Assembly (NCBI GenBank): GCA_026014685.1
Contig: JAOZHW010000007.1
Span: 492,946 to 556,945 of the forward strand
Source: Candidatus Bathyarchaeota archaeon
GTDB lineage: Archaea > Thermoproteota > Bathyarchaeia > Bathyarchaeales > Bathycorpusculaceae
Length of the DNA: 64,000 bases
Direction: 5' to 3'
The position numbers and the translations under genes are program-made. The notes beneath the pieces are model-generated. The model ran no database searches, was not told where the DNA came from, and saw nothing but the letters and a program-made list of their open reading frames with translations. Of the stretch, positions 1 to 9,331 are shown piece after piece. The number at the start of each line of letters is the position of its first letter. The stretch's first letter is position 1.

Positions 1-225
1 GAGTTCAATGCTGGCTAACTTGTCGATAGGCTCTTCCGCGGCGATTTGCTTGATTTTGTCTGCTGCGGCTTGAGCAATGACCTCCAACTGCTGTGGGGCA
101 GCTAGCACGCGAGCTAAGTCGATGTAGTAGGGGCTGGTTGCACCTGACTTGATTTTGAAGCTGCCAAACCGTAGGCATCCAGAGAGGTAGAGGGCGTTTG
201 CGATTTTATCGGTGACCGAGGACAT
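1..225 (-). CDS. pyrE: Orotate phosphoribosyltransferase, N-terminal part (cut by window edge)
   Basis: Reading the minus strand from the ATG at 225 gives 75 open codons to the window edge. The peptide begins MSSVTDKIANALYLSG and contains FGSFKIKSGATSPYYIDLAR, which matches the N-terminal signature of orotate phosphoribosyltransferases (FxLKSGxxSPYYIDLR). The enzyme joins orotate to PRPP to give OMP in de novo pyrimidine synthesis. The PRPP-binding loop lies beyond the edge, so integrity cannot be judged. Known family, partial gene. Confidence 0.85.
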   Translation of the reverse strand, partial: MSSVTDKIANALYLSGCLRFGSFKIKSGATSPYYIDLARVLAAPQQLEVIAQAAADKIKQIAAEEPIDKLASIEL

Positions 226-506
226 AGGGTTTCCCCGTTGTGAATGGGGAGCATGGGATTTAACCCTTTAGCAGTCGAACAGGGAGGGAACTTTACCTTA
301 TTGTAAAAGTGAGGAGAGGTTTAATAAAATGTAGCGCAATTGAGACGGGGGTTGCTGAGGTTTCTGAATTGTTTTCTTAAGGAGAAAGAAAAATCCAAAT
401 CACGATTCGCAACATCATAAATTCAAGGCCAGGAAACCACTCAGCCCCATTATATTATTTAACTCAAACTAAAAAAAGGAAAAGGGAAATTTTTCATGAA
501 TTGACC

Positions 507-3164
507 TTATGGTCGTTTTTTTAGCGCTAAAACTATGACTACACCGATGACAATTATTACAATGAGGATAGCGATTGACATTGGCATGAAGTATAGATCA
601 GCCATCGATGGTGGTTGGGTTGGTTGCGGTGTTGGAGTTGCAGGTGCGGGATCGACTGCGAAAGAGGTCACTGCATTTGACGGCCAGTAAGATTCAGATC
701 CGCTGAATGAAGCGTAGACTACGTATTGACCGGGGATATCTGGTTTCCAGTTAAAAGTGAAGAAACCGTCTGAAGTTGTTGTAGTGCCGATAATTCTGTA
801 GTTACCGTTTCCGTCTACTACACTTAAGGTAACTGGCACACCCGTAACGTTAGTTGGCTTTGGTTTTTGTATATAAACGTATTGCATCCATTTGCTTTGA
901 CTTTCGTCAGAAACACACGCTACCCCATTAGGGAATCGTGCTGCTTGTTCGTTTTGTGTTGTGCCAGCAGATATATCGGTTACTGTTCCACGAATCACTA
1001 CACTTGATCCTTCAGTGATGGCAGAAAGCGGTGCGTCTACAGTTGTCCTACTTGGACCTTTGCCGATAGTATAGATTTGCATGTCGTAAACGTTTAGGTA
1101 ATTAGCGTAACCGTCAGCGATGTATATGGGTTCAATTAGGTTTGCACCGTATGGTGTAAAAGTGTTCCAACCCGGAAGAGTCCAGATTTCGGCGCCAGTA
1201 GTTGCGTTAATACAGCGTATTAATGCGCCTTTGTATGGTGGTGAGTTTGGTGAGTGTTCAGATGTGTGTGCATAGATCTTCCCGTCTGCGATGCTGCTAA
1301 TAAAAAGCGGATAGTGCCCGTAGACAGTATTTAAGCCACTATTCGTGTTGTTATAAGTCCAGAGTTCTGCGCCTGTCTTCATGTCGAATGCTACGATTTC
1401 TCCTCCATAGCCACCTACGTATAGATTGCCATACGCAGTGAATCCTCTTGGCAAGTTCGGACCACCGCTAGCACCTTGGTAATATTGGAAGCTATCCCAA
1501 GTGTGAGTTGTTGGACCCCATATTTTAGCGCCGGTGTCGAGGTTGTAGCCAGTCCATTGGAAGGTTTCTTTTTCTGCAATACAAAAGACACGTGAAGTTG
1601 GATCAACAGGTGTTGGCCATGATGCAACACCGATTGTTATTGTTGTATTAGTTGTTGGAGCATCGTAGTTTTTCATCCATAACAACTTGCCTGCTGCGGC
1701 TCTAGATAAGTTTAGGTTTATTGCCCAAATTGTATAAGGTGCTGAGCTGTATGATGCTGTACCTGATCCTGAACCCGGTGCACCACTTGAGGGGAGGGTA
1801 CCGTTTCTACCTAGTAAGATATCACCCGGAAATACACGGATAACTGTCGCATCGGAAGTTAGCCATGGTTCGGTTACATTTAATGAATAGGCTGCTGATC
1901 CCTTTGAAGTAGAATTGAATACTGTGCCAACTGGTCTATAGTTGAACATAGTGCCCGTTGTTGCAGTTACTGCAGTTGAATTCCAGACTGTTAGCGTTTT
2001 AGAAGTAGCGCTTAAAGTGTAGATTAATATTTCACCGTTTGGTCCATAAGCTTGTGTGCCTGATGGTACATTTGTGATGTTGAATAGCCAATTGCCATCG
2101 AGTGGATCGGATGCCATCCAAGTAGTTCCTTGAACTGTCCATAAGTAACCGTTCGGAATTACGCCGTGCTGGTTAGGGTCTTCATAGTTTAAGAGTTGCC
2201 CGAAGTTTGGCATTGTTGCATTTTTCCAGAAAAGTTCTTCACCAGTTCTTAAGTCAACGCAAATATAACCGTTGTAGATTGCTGTTGTTCCGAATCCAGT
2301 TGCGCCGTTATTACTTTTTGGTAGTGGATAGTATATGCGTCCGTTCATTATTATTACAGGGTTATATTTAGTTTCATAAGATAGCCCAGAGTAAAAAGTC
2401 GCGCCATCTACGCCTGTGTTTGTTCCGCCTACAACACCGCCATCCTGAATCGGTTTAGTCCACATTATGTGTGCACTATTTGGGCCCGTGCCATCCGGTT
2501 GATAGTTTGCTACAATACTAGGATACCCAAGCCAGTTAGATGCGATTGCGTACCAGTTTGAGTTTTGTCCTTCAATTGGTCGTGTCCAATATTCAGTAGG
2601 TAGTGGATAATCATTAATTTCACTAGATACGGGGTCTTGCTGTACAGTCAAAATTGTTGATGCAGAACTTGGAGCGTAGGAATCGTTAACAAATTCATTA
2701 GGAGTTCCCTGACCAGTGTACGGATTACGTGAAATAATTGCGTGACTATAGTCATTAATATTTTGTCCAGGGAAATTGAAGGTTATTGTATAGTTGCCAA
2801 CTTGTGTTGGAGTGAAGGTAGCATATTGAGATGAAGTCGTATCCCAGACAGTTTCCCTGGTTATTGTTTGGTTGGTTCCATCAGGTGCAGTTATAGTGAC
2901 TTTATAATTATGGAATCGGTAGTCATTTGTCATCAAAGCGTTGTCATAGATTTTGTCAAGCCAGAATACAACAGTCACTTCTTGGCCTATGCCCACAGGG
3001 TTCGGTGAAACATGTACGTAAGCAAAAGTCGGTATAACCCAGGAGGGTGTATGTGCAGAAGTAGCAGGTAAAGCGATTGAAACAGCTAAAAGTGACAGCA
3101 ACAGCATTGTTAGCATTGGAATTTTACTTTTTGACTTATTTGCGATATTTTTGATTTTATGCAT
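507..3164 (-). CDS. Secreted, membrane-anchored PQQ-type beta-propeller protein
   Basis: 885 aa. A lysine-rich N-terminus and hydrophobic stretch (about residues 15-35) form a signal peptide. Next come an immunoglobulin-like region (about 45-170), then a long central part with repeated units such as YICVDLRTGEELFWKN, IVAFDMKTGAELWTYN and IRCINATTGAEIWTL, typical of PQQ-like beta-propeller blades. A second Ig-like domain (about 735-845), a Thr/Pro linker and one C-terminal membrane helix ending in KKRP follow. The bulk should sit outside the cell, tethered by the tail. The start ATG is preceded by an AGGAG ribosome site. A close paralogue lies at 42921-45503 and shares the tail and much of the propeller. 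Ligand and function are unknown; the PQQ label describes the fold, not cofactor use. Confidence 0.8.
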   Translation of the reverse strand: MHKIKNIANKSKSKIPMLTMLLLSLLAVSIALPATSAHTPSWVIPTFAYVHVSPNPVGIGQEVTVVFWLDKIYDNALMTNDYRFHNYKVTITAPDGTNQTITRETVWDTTSSQYATFTPTQVGNYTITFNFPGQNINDYSHAIISRNPYTGQGTPNEFVNDSYAPSSASTILTVQQDPVSSEINDYPLPTEYWTRPIEGQNSNWYAIASNWLGYPSIVANYQPDGTGPNSAHIMWTKPIQDGGVVGGTNTGVDGATFYSGLSYETKYNPVIIMNGRIYYPLPKSNNGATGFGTTAIYNGYICVDLRTGEELFWKNATMPNFGQLLNYEDPNQHGVIPNGYLWTVQGTTWMASDPLDGNWLFNITNVPSGTQAYGPNGEILIYTLSATSKTLTVWNSTAVTATTGTMFNYRPVGTVFNSTSKGSAAYSLNVTEPWLTSDATVIRVFPGDILLGRNGTLPSSGAPGSGSGTASYSSAPYTIWAINLNLSRAAAGKLLWMKNYDAPTTNTTITIGVASWPTPVDPTSRVFCIAEKETFQWTGYNLDTGAKIWGPTTHTWDSFQYYQGASGGPNLPRGFTAYGNLYVGGYGGEIVAFDMKTGAELWTYNNTNSGLNTVYGHYPLFISSIADGKIYAHTSEHSPNSPPYKGALIRCINATTGAEIWTLPGWNTFTPYGANLIEPIYIADGYANYLNVYDMQIYTIGKGPSRTTVDAPLSAITEGSSVVIRGTVTDISAGTTQNEQAARFPNGVACVSDESQSKWMQYVYIQKPKPTNVTGVPVTLSVVDGNGNYRIIGTTTTSDGFFTFNWKPDIPGQYVVYASFSGSESYWPSNAVTSFAVDPAPATPTPQPTQPPSMADLYFMPMSIAILIVIIVIGVVIVLALKKRP

Positions 3165-3202
3165 TTTTTATTCTCCTTTTACAATATTCTGCTTTTTTTT
3201 AT

Positions 3203-3289
3203 CTATTTAATATTTGCTATTAATAGGCTTAAAAACACGCAAATATCAATTTATTTATAATAATTTTTTAATTTTTGCTATTTAATAGC
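3203..3289. promoter_or_regulatory. Palindromic operator-like sites between the PQQ protein and the Lrp regulator
   Basis: The 203-bp AT-rich space between the two divergent genes holds GCTATTTAATAGC (3277-3289, a perfect palindrome around the central T), GCTATTAATAGGC (3216-3228, one extra G) and the weaker CTATTTAATA (3203-3212). The spacing and symmetry look like binding sites for a dimeric regulator. The Lrp-family gene starting at 3368 is the obvious candidate. This is inference from sequence symmetry. Confidence 0.45.
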
Positions 3290-3367
3290 CATCAAAAGTA
3301 CAAAAAAACCAGAAAACTTTCAAAACCATCACGCTTTTAAACCCGTTTGAGTCACTCCTCATGAATC

Positions 3368-4324
3368 ATGTCAAACGAAGAAACGATCGATGCTACTGAT
3401 CTGAAAATAATAGAGCGCTTACAAGAAGACGCTAGAACGAGTCTTAATTTAATGGCGGAAGAGTGTAAACTATCCTCTAGCGCCATACTCACAAGAATTA
3501 AAAAACTTAAACAGAAAAAAGTCATAATCGGTAACAGGCTAATCGTTAGAAGTGAAGCGTTTGGTTACCCTTTTATGGCAACTGTAGGTGTCATAGCTGA
3601 AGCTCAAAAAATTGATCAAATCACACAAAAAATACGGAGCCAGCCAAACGTTATTGTTTGCACAAAAAGTATTGGCCGATATAATATGCTTTTTTTAATT
3701 CTAGCTCAAAACATGGCAGAGCTAGATAGCGCAACGCAAAAAATCAAAAACATAGATGGCGTAAAAGCACTCTCGGTTAACCTTATTTTGGAGCGCTTTT
3801 CTAGTAGAATTGAAAACAAGCCTCTTAAAATAAAATCAAAAGAAGAATTGGATAATCTTGATTTAGCGATTATTGGAGAGCTTATGAATGATTCAAGTCT
3901 TTCTTTTAACCGGATTTCCAAAAAAGTTCAAGCAAGTCATGAGACGATAAGAAAGAAATTTGAAAAACTTAAAGAAAAAGGAGTCATAATAGGCTGCATC
4001 ACGATTATAGATTACTCAAAATTGGGATATCAAGGCACTGCTTTTATTTTTGTTAAACTAACTCAAGAAGGTCAAAAAAAATTCGTTATAGAAGAACTAA
4101 TCAAAATGCGACAATTAGACTTAATCAATTCAGTAATAGGTACCTATGACCTAATTGCCTTCGCGTCATTCAAAAATTTAAGAGAGTTTACTAAACTAAT
4201 CGATGAAATGCAACGAATCCCGGGAATAGGGCAAATTGAGATGTCTTTGGCTAACTTTACATACTTTGCATATAAGCCTATACCTAAAACACAAATTAAG
4301 TGTGATACAGTAGAGTTATCATAA
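3368..4324 (+). CDS. Lrp/AsnC-family regulator with two tandem units
   Basis: 318 aa. An N-terminal AsnC-type winged helix (about 8-60, DATDLKIIERLQEDARTSLN, then LSSSAILTRIKKLKQKKVI) is followed by a ligand-sensing RAM-like region. A second winged helix (about 165-210, LDLAIIGELMNDSSLSFNRI, then SHETIRKKFEKLKEKGVI) and a second RAM-like region (about 215-310) follow. One polypeptide therefore repeats the normal about 150-aa Lrp plan twice. It should bind DNA as a small-molecule-responsive transcription regulator. It is divergent from the PQQ protein gene, with palindromes between them, so control of that gene and of itself is likely but inferred. Effector unknown. Confidence 0.8.
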   Translation: MSNEETIDATDLKIIERLQEDARTSLNLMAEECKLSSSAILTRIKKLKQKKVIIGNRLIVRSEAFGYPFMATVGVIAEAQKIDQITQKIRSQPNVIVCTKSIGRYNMLFLILAQNMAELDSATQKIKNIDGVKALSVNLILERFSSRIENKPLKIKSKEELDNLDLAIIGELMNDSSLSFNRISKKVQASHETIRKKFEKLKEKGVIIGCITIIDYSKLGYQGTAFIFVKLTQEGQKKFVIEELIKMRQLDLINSVIGTYDLIAFASFKNLREFTKLIDEMQRIPGIGQIEMSLANFTYFAYKPIPKTQIKCDTVELS

Positions 4325-4531
4325 GTTCAGGTCTTCGTTTTAAGCCCAAGCAGCTTTTTACGTATTGGAAAGAACTTTTTTATGAGAATTCCTTACGAAG
4401 TTAACTCTACTTATTGCAAACCAGAGGGGTCATATCAAACATCGCCATAATTTACTAAGTTGCTCCAAATGGCCTTAAAGCAAGTCAATGTTAAAATTAG
4501 GAAACACTTGCAAAGACTTTGCTTGACTTGA

Positions 4532-5512
4532 TTAGACGACGAGGTCTGACATGTCGACGCTGCGCTCATAAATCTGCCGCAGAAAAGACACCGCAGCCAA
4601 AATCTGAGGCATCAAATCCACCGACGAATCCTTAGCTGCTTCCTCAATCTTGGAGCAGGCGTCCTCGATTTTGACTCTTTGGTTTCGAACGTTCTCAGCT
4701 AGCTCCATATCCTTGCTCTGGAAAGCTTTGAAGGCTTGATCGTTAGCCTCACAGCATGCGCCCTGCAGTTCCAAGAGGAGTTTTCTTAGGTCAGCGGAAA
4801 GTTTGTTTCCATCCAACTCGAGTGTGCTGGACGCCATCTGGACGCAGGCGTCGCCGATGCCCTCTATGAAACCCGCAGCTAAACGGTAGTCCAAGCATTC
4901 AATCGGGGAAATTGCGAGCTTTTCGCTCAACCGAGGATTCTGCAGAATTGTGCGGAGGATTCTGACCAGTAAAAAGTAAAATTTGTTGTTTTCCACATCA
5001 CGTTCAATGACGTTTTTAGCTAAGTCCATATCCAAGTTAACAAAAGACGTTGCAGCGTCGCGGATCATGCGTGCTGCGCTGGCTTGGTTGCGCTGTAAAA
5101 TCTTGGCTGGCGACGTAAAGGGCTGCTGCATCAAACATTGAAGCGTCATCATCGACGTCGTTTCCTCAACAATCATCAACCCCGCCAAAGAATTAGCCGT
5201 CGATTTCACCAAGTTGCGAACGTTTGAGTCTATACGGTTCTTGGCTTCGATTTTTATTATGTCGTAGCCGAGCAAGTAACGGCCGATAATTTCACGGCTC
5301 AAAAAGGGACCGACAGTTAGAGAGATTTCTTTAGGTTGAGGTTCAACATCTGCTTTGGCGTCTACAAGCAGTTTGCCGTCGCTTGTGATTTCCAGTTTAA
5401 TTTCGCTGCCTTTCTGGAGTAAGTTTTCGTTTGCCCATTCACGGGGCAGACAGACAAAGAAGGTGCCTGTTGGCGTTTGCTGAATCTTTCGTGTAACACT
5501 CACAGAGAACAC
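4532..5512 (-). CDS. PhoU-like regulator with N-terminal AbrB-type domain
   Basis: 326 aa. Residues 1-50 (SVTRKIQQTPTGTFFVCLPREWA, followed by KGSEIKLEITSDGKLLV) form a SpoVT/AbrB swapped-hairpin domain. The rest is all-helical with two PhoU-like bundles containing acidic segments such as NVIERDVENNKF. Archaeal proteins of this build are annotated as phosphate-uptake regulators, in which the PhoU part senses phosphate status or metal and the AbrB part may bind DNA. No pst transporter gene is nearby, so the phosphate role rests on family alone. It is divergent from the PolD small-subunit gene. Confidence 0.75.
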   Translation of the reverse strand: MFSVSVTRKIQQTPTGTFFVCLPREWANENLLQKGSEIKLEITSDGKLLVDAKADVEPQPKEISLTVGPFLSREIIGRYLLGYDIIKIEAKNRIDSNVRNLVKSTANSLAGLMIVEETTSMMTLQCLMQQPFTSPAKILQRNQASAARMIRDAATSFVNLDMDLAKNVIERDVENNKFYFLLVRILRTILQNPRLSEKLAISPIECLDYRLAAGFIEGIGDACVQMASSTLELDGNKLSADLRKLLLELQGACCEANDQAFKAFQSKDMELAENVRNQRVKIEDACSKIEEAAKDSSVDLMPQILAAVSFLRQIYERSVDMSDLVV

Positions 5513-5701
5513 CGTTACAATTCATCTAAACATTTGAGGGCTTATATAAATTGCCTCAAACCTGATATGTTTTTACCTCCAAAATGCAATCAACCACAAA
5601 ACACCATCCCTAACGCCTTAGAGGGTTAACGAGAAACAGTAAATAATCCCAAACACAATACAGCCTAACATCAAACACAGCTAGCCACGGGCAGAACATA
5701 G

Positions 5702-7300
5702 ATGAGCGCAGAGGAAAAGCTTCAGCAAGCCATCGAGGCAACCATCGCTGCAGGGTACCAGCTAAGCAGCGAAGCCTTCGAGTACCTCATCCAAAACGCT
5801 CAAACCAGCGACCCCGTTACGGTAATGAATTTGGCGTTGGAGCGGATGTCGTCGCTGCAGGAAAAACCCATGTTTATCGAGAAAGCCTTCTTGGAGGAAG
5901 TTATGCAACAGGCGGCTGTAGCAGTTGAACCAATCGTGGTTGAGCAAACGCATCCACCCAGAGTGGTGCAGACGCCAAGCTATATTGAACCCGCCTTTGA
6001 GCAGACCTATCAACCAGAAATCACGGCCACAGACACCTTCTACCCTTACGCCAAAGATATACCCTCAGAACTCAAAATCATAGAAGACTCCACAGGCAAA
6101 CTAACCTCCAACGGCACCCTCGACGAGTACGTGGGGCTTTTTCAGGACCGCTTCAAACGTATCGAAAAACTGCTCCGTCAGCGCATGGATGTTAAAGCAG
6201 CCACCCCACTGGTTGAAGCCCTCAAATCGCAGCCTAAAACAAAACTCAAAGTCATCTGCATGCTAACCGAGAAACGCGACTCAAAAAACAACATCATCCT
6301 CTCAGTGGAAGACCTACATGGCAGCGCAACCATCCTCATCCCGCAGAAGGCACTTGAAGAAGTCAAAAAGAAGGCGCTTATGCTTTTGCCTGACACTGTT
6401 TTCTGCGCCGCCGTCATCAAAACCCGAAGCAACTTGCTTATGGCCGAAGACATCATTTTGCCTGAAGTCGGCAGAAAAATGCCCCAGCGCGCACAGGAAC
6501 CCGTCTATGCCGTGTTAACCTCAGACATACATGTCGGCAGCACAAAATTCACCAAAGAAGCCTTCAAACGCTTCATCATGTGGCTCCGCGGAAAATGGGG
6601 CACCCCCCAAGAGCGGGAAATCGCTGGCCGCGTAAAATACCTCCTAATCGCAGGCGACATCGTGGACGGCGTCGGCATCTACCCGGGGCAGCAAACCGAG
6701 TTAACCATCCGCGACGTACACAAACAATACAACTTTGCCGCTAAGTACCTTGAGAAAATCCCAGACTACATCGAAATCGTGCTCTCACCAGGCAACCATG
6801 ACGCTGCACGCAAATCTCAACCACAACCCGCCATCCCAGAAGGATACCTAGCTGCGATTCAGGGTAAAAAGAACATTCACTCCGTCGGCAGCCCTTGCTA
6901 CCTCAGCTTGCATGGCGTCGAGGTCTTGATGTACCATGGCGTAAGCTTGAACGATATAATCGGGGTTGTTCCAGGAATGGTTAATGAACACCCTGAAAAG
7001 TCGATGCGGCTGCTTATGCAATGTCGCCACCTAGCACCCATGTATGGCGGCAAAACCATGCTATCCCCAGAGAACCGCGACTACTTAGTCGTCGACAGGG
7101 TTCCAGACATATTCCACGCAGGCCACATTCACGTGTTGGGTTTCTGCAACTACCGGGGAGTGCTGGTGGTTAATTCGGGAGGCTGGCAAGAACAAACCGA
7201 GTACATGGAAAAGTTGGGGTTGGTTCCCACACCTGGCAAGGTACCTGTGGTAAACCTCCAGACAATGGAGATAACCGTGCTCAATTTCATGGAGCCCTAA
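5702..7300 (+). CDS. polB: DNA polymerase D small subunit (DP1), 3'-5' exonuclease
   Basis: 532 aa. The C-terminal half is a calcineurin-like phosphoesterase with all metal motifs: SDIHVGS (about 275), AGDIVDG (about 318), SPGNHDAAR (about 363), MYHGVS and HAGHIHVLG (about 472). An OB-fold precedes it, and a variable N-terminus (about 1-130) is typical of DP1. The intact metal ligands suggest an active proofreading exonuclease. It pairs with the DP2 polymerase subunit encoded at 14793-18224. Its last four bases overlap the 3' end of the convergent orc1/cdc6 gene. Confidence 0.95.
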   Translation: MSAEEKLQQAIEATIAAGYQLSSEAFEYLIQNAQTSDPVTVMNLALERMSSLQEKPMFIEKAFLEEVMQQAAVAVEPIVVEQTHPPRVVQTPSYIEPAFEQTYQPEITATDTFYPYAKDIPSELKIIEDSTGKLTSNGTLDEYVGLFQDRFKRIEKLLRQRMDVKAATPLVEALKSQPKTKLKVICMLTEKRDSKNNIILSVEDLHGSATILIPQKALEEVKKKALMLLPDTVFCAAVIKTRSNLLMAEDIILPEVGRKMPQRAQEPVYAVLTSDIHVGSTKFTKEAFKRFIMWLRGKWGTPQEREIAGRVKYLLIAGDIVDGVGIYPGQQTELTIRDVHKQYNFAAKYLEKIPDYIEIVLSPGNHDAARKSQPQPAIPEGYLAAIQGKKNIHSVGSPCYLSLHGVEVLMYHGVSLNDIIGVVPGMVNEHPEKSMRLLMQCRHLAPMYGGKTMLSPENRDYLVVDRVPDIFHAGHIHVLGFCNYRGVLVVNSGGWQEQTEYMEKLGLVPTPGKVPVVNLQTMEITVLNFMEP

Positions 7301-8529
7301 TTGTCGCCTTTGTGTAACGCTTTTGGCTGATAAGTCATTATCTGGCTAAAGCGGCTCTCACTGCCCAAGACATCGCGAATTAAACCGCGGCTGATTTCGA
7401 GGCGAATCTTTTTGGTTCTGCCATATCTGCCCATGCTGACAACTTTAGCGTTCACCAAACCCATGGAATCCAACTCGTTAACCAAAGAACCCAAACGCCT
7501 CTGAGTGAGCAGCCCCGCGCCCATTTCGCCGCAGAGTTCATTGTAGACGTCGTAGATTTCCCCTGTGGTAGCGCTAGACTTGTTGAGGTGATAGACGCTT
7601 AGGAGCACTAGTTTGGAGTGAAGGGTGAGGTTTTTGAGGGCTTCTATGACGCGGTTGTGCTCGATGTGTTTCTCAGCTTGGCGTACATGTTCCTCTGTGA
7701 TTGCTTTGGCGCCTTGCCGTTCAGCGACTTCTCCAGCAACCCGCAGCAAATCCAGAGCGCGTCTTGCGTCGCCGTGTTCCGCAGCAGCCAACGCTGAAGA
7801 GATGCTTAAAGCAGAATCTGAGAGCACCCCATCTTGGAAGGCCAGTTTGGAGCGTTCAAGCAGTATATTGCGGAGTTCAGCTGCGTCGTAGGGTCGAAAA
7901 ACCAACTCTTCCTCGCTTAGCGAACTGAAAACGCGTGGGTCGAGGAATTCTTTGAGACGCAGGTCGTTGGATATGCCGATTATGGAGACTTTACTTTTGT
8001 GGAGGGTTTCGTTTATGCGGGTAAGTTCGTACATAAACGCGTCCCCTTTGTCCTTAATGAGAGCATCCACTTCGTCGAGTACGATTATGAAGATTATGCG
8101 AGACTGATCTAAACCCGTTCGGAACCGATCAAAAACCTCGCCTACAGAGAGACCAGTGAAGGGGATGCTTAAACCTACACTTTGACTCAACGCCGCAAAA
8201 ACACGGTATTCTGAGCCAGTCATGCGGCAGTTTATGTAACAGAACTTGACTTGGGCTCCGTACTCTTTAGCTTTTGACTCAAGGTGGCTCAGGACATATT
8301 TTGCGACAGCTGTTTTCCCTGTGCCTGTTTTACCGTAGATAAAGATGTTTGAGCAACGAGCGTCTCTTAGAACCGGGGCGACGGTTGAACCGAGTAGGCG
8401 GATTTGGTCTTCTCGATGTGGAAGTCGATCTGGCAGGTAGTCGTGTCGGAGCACTTCGCGGTCTTTGAAAAGTTTTGCTCCCTTGACGAAGTTGTCGAAT
8501 ACATCATCTAACACGTTGGAATTTGCCAT
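7297..8529 (-). CDS. cdc6: Orc1/Cdc6 replication initiator
   Basis: 410 aa. This is an AAA+ ATPase with Walker A GKTGTGKT (66-73), Walker B VLDEVDAL (about 150-157) and a sensor-1 region (IIGISNDL), followed by a C-terminal winged helix (about 300-400, TGEIYDVYNELC, then LLTQRRLGSLVNELDSMGLV). Archaeal Orc1/Cdc6 binds origin recognition boxes and loads MCM. Its own upstream region (8530-9331) contains ORB-like boxes, the common archaeal arrangement of an initiator gene beside its origin. The start ATG at 8529 gives the usual family length. Confidence 0.95.
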   Translation of the reverse strand: MANSNVLDDVFDNFVKGAKLFKDREVLRHDYLPDRLPHREDQIRLLGSTVAPVLRDARCSNIFIYGKTGTGKTAVAKYVLSHLESKAKEYGAQVKFCYINCRMTGSEYRVFAALSQSVGLSIPFTGLSVGEVFDRFRTGLDQSRIIFIIVLDEVDALIKDKGDAFMYELTRINETLHKSKVSIIGISNDLRLKEFLDPRVFSSLSEEELVFRPYDAAELRNILLERSKLAFQDGVLSDSALSISSALAAAEHGDARRALDLLRVAGEVAERQGAKAITEEHVRQAEKHIEHNRVIEALKNLTLHSKLVLLSVYHLNKSSATTGEIYDVYNELCGEMGAGLLTQRRLGSLVNELDSMGLVNAKVVSMGRYGRTKKIRLEISRGLIRDVLGSESRFSQIMTYQPKALHKGDN

Positions 8530-8676
8530 TTTGCCCTCGCTCTCCCTTTCAGAGGTACAACCGTTATTTCGAGTGGAACAGATAAAGGATACAGTCTAAA
8601 AAAGTGGTTTGAGCGCACAACTATCTTAAAAACAGAGTGAAAAAAACGATAACAATCAAGTAAAACAAGAAAAACA

Positions 8677-8700
8677 CACACCCGTAGATTTCTACTGGAA
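8677..8700 (-). repeat. ORB-like origin box 1
   Basis: Read on the minus strand it starts TTCCAGTAGAAATCTACGGG and continues TGTG. It shares the TTCCAG(T)xGAAA core and the G-run of known archaeal origin recognition boxes. It matches box 3 at 18 of 24 positions in the same orientation. Confidence 0.65.
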
Positions 8701-8864
8701 AAACAGGCTTCAATAACTTACAACCTATATTTACTATATAAAATAATTATACTCTGAGTGGTAAATTGAATTTTTATATATTAATGATTGCTATCCAAGA
8801 AATTAAACTAACTCTCTGCAAATCTTTTTCCAGCCTTTTCCAGAATCTTTTTTCCCTCAAAATG

Positions 8865-8888
8865 CTCGACTGGAAACATAGGGGTGTC
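8865..8888 (+). repeat. ORB-like origin box 2 (opposite orientation)
   Basis: On the plus strand it reads CTCGACTGGAAACATAGGGG followed by TGTC. The TGGAAAC core followed by a GGGG run is the classic ORB layout. It matches box 1 at 16 of 24 positions. Its orientation is opposite to boxes 1 and 3, so boxes 1 and 2 flank the AT-rich stretch in inverted arrangement. Confidence 0.6.
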
Positions 8889-9122
8889 TGTTAAAGTCAA
8901 AATCCATGGAAAAACAACATAAAATGACAGTTTAGCTCGCATTTTAAATCTTAGCTGGATTGATATTCTTCAACGATTTTTCAACTAGTTTTTTGCTGCC
9001 AAGTTTGCTTTCACTTCACATTCACAAAACTGTGAATACATGTGAAATAGCACTAAATCTGCCGCTTTATCAGCCTCCGATTTTGCTAAATTAGCCTAAT
9101 TCTGTCAGTTAACAGTGAAAAA

Positions 9123-9146
9123 GGCACCCCTTGACTTCTACTGGAA
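9123..9146 (-). repeat. ORB-like origin box 3
   Basis: On the minus strand it reads TTCCAGTAGAAGTCAAGGGG followed by TGCC. The first eleven bases are identical to box 1, and the GGGG run is kept. This is the copy farthest from orc1/cdc6, and it lies about 185 bp before the next gene. Confidence 0.65.
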
Positions 9147-9331
9147 AACCAGAACCAAACCTTAAAGAAGCATTTTTAACAGATTAATTTATTTGTGAAG
9201 CTGGTTATTCCATAAAAAAGCAAAAAACAACCGATTTAACAAATTAAAGCTCTATTTCGGATTTTTTTGTTGACGTGTTTCACCATCACAGTTATAAGCT
9301 GTGAAGTGTAAAGCTTGTGAACAACCTATAG

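Larger units (their letters stand above)
8530..9331. other. oriC: Probable replication origin (oriC), 802-bp gene-free region
   Basis: This is the longest gene-free stretch in the window and lies directly upstream of orc1/cdc6. It holds three 24-bp boxes resembling archaeal origin recognition boxes (8677-8700, 8865-8888, 9123-9146). A very AT-rich stretch at about 8706-8800, suitable as an unwinding element, lies between the first two. Two further TTCCAG half-sites lie at 8826-8843. Short TTCACA/TGTGAA dyads (for example ATTCACAAAACTGTGAAT near 9020) occur in the right half. No ORF is credible here. The origin assignment is inference from box similarity and gene context. Confidence 0.7.

Noticed and set aside
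8826..8843. Two TTCCAG half-sites as extra ORB boxes
   Set aside because: They lack the G-run and GAAA part, so they are mentioned only within the origin region.
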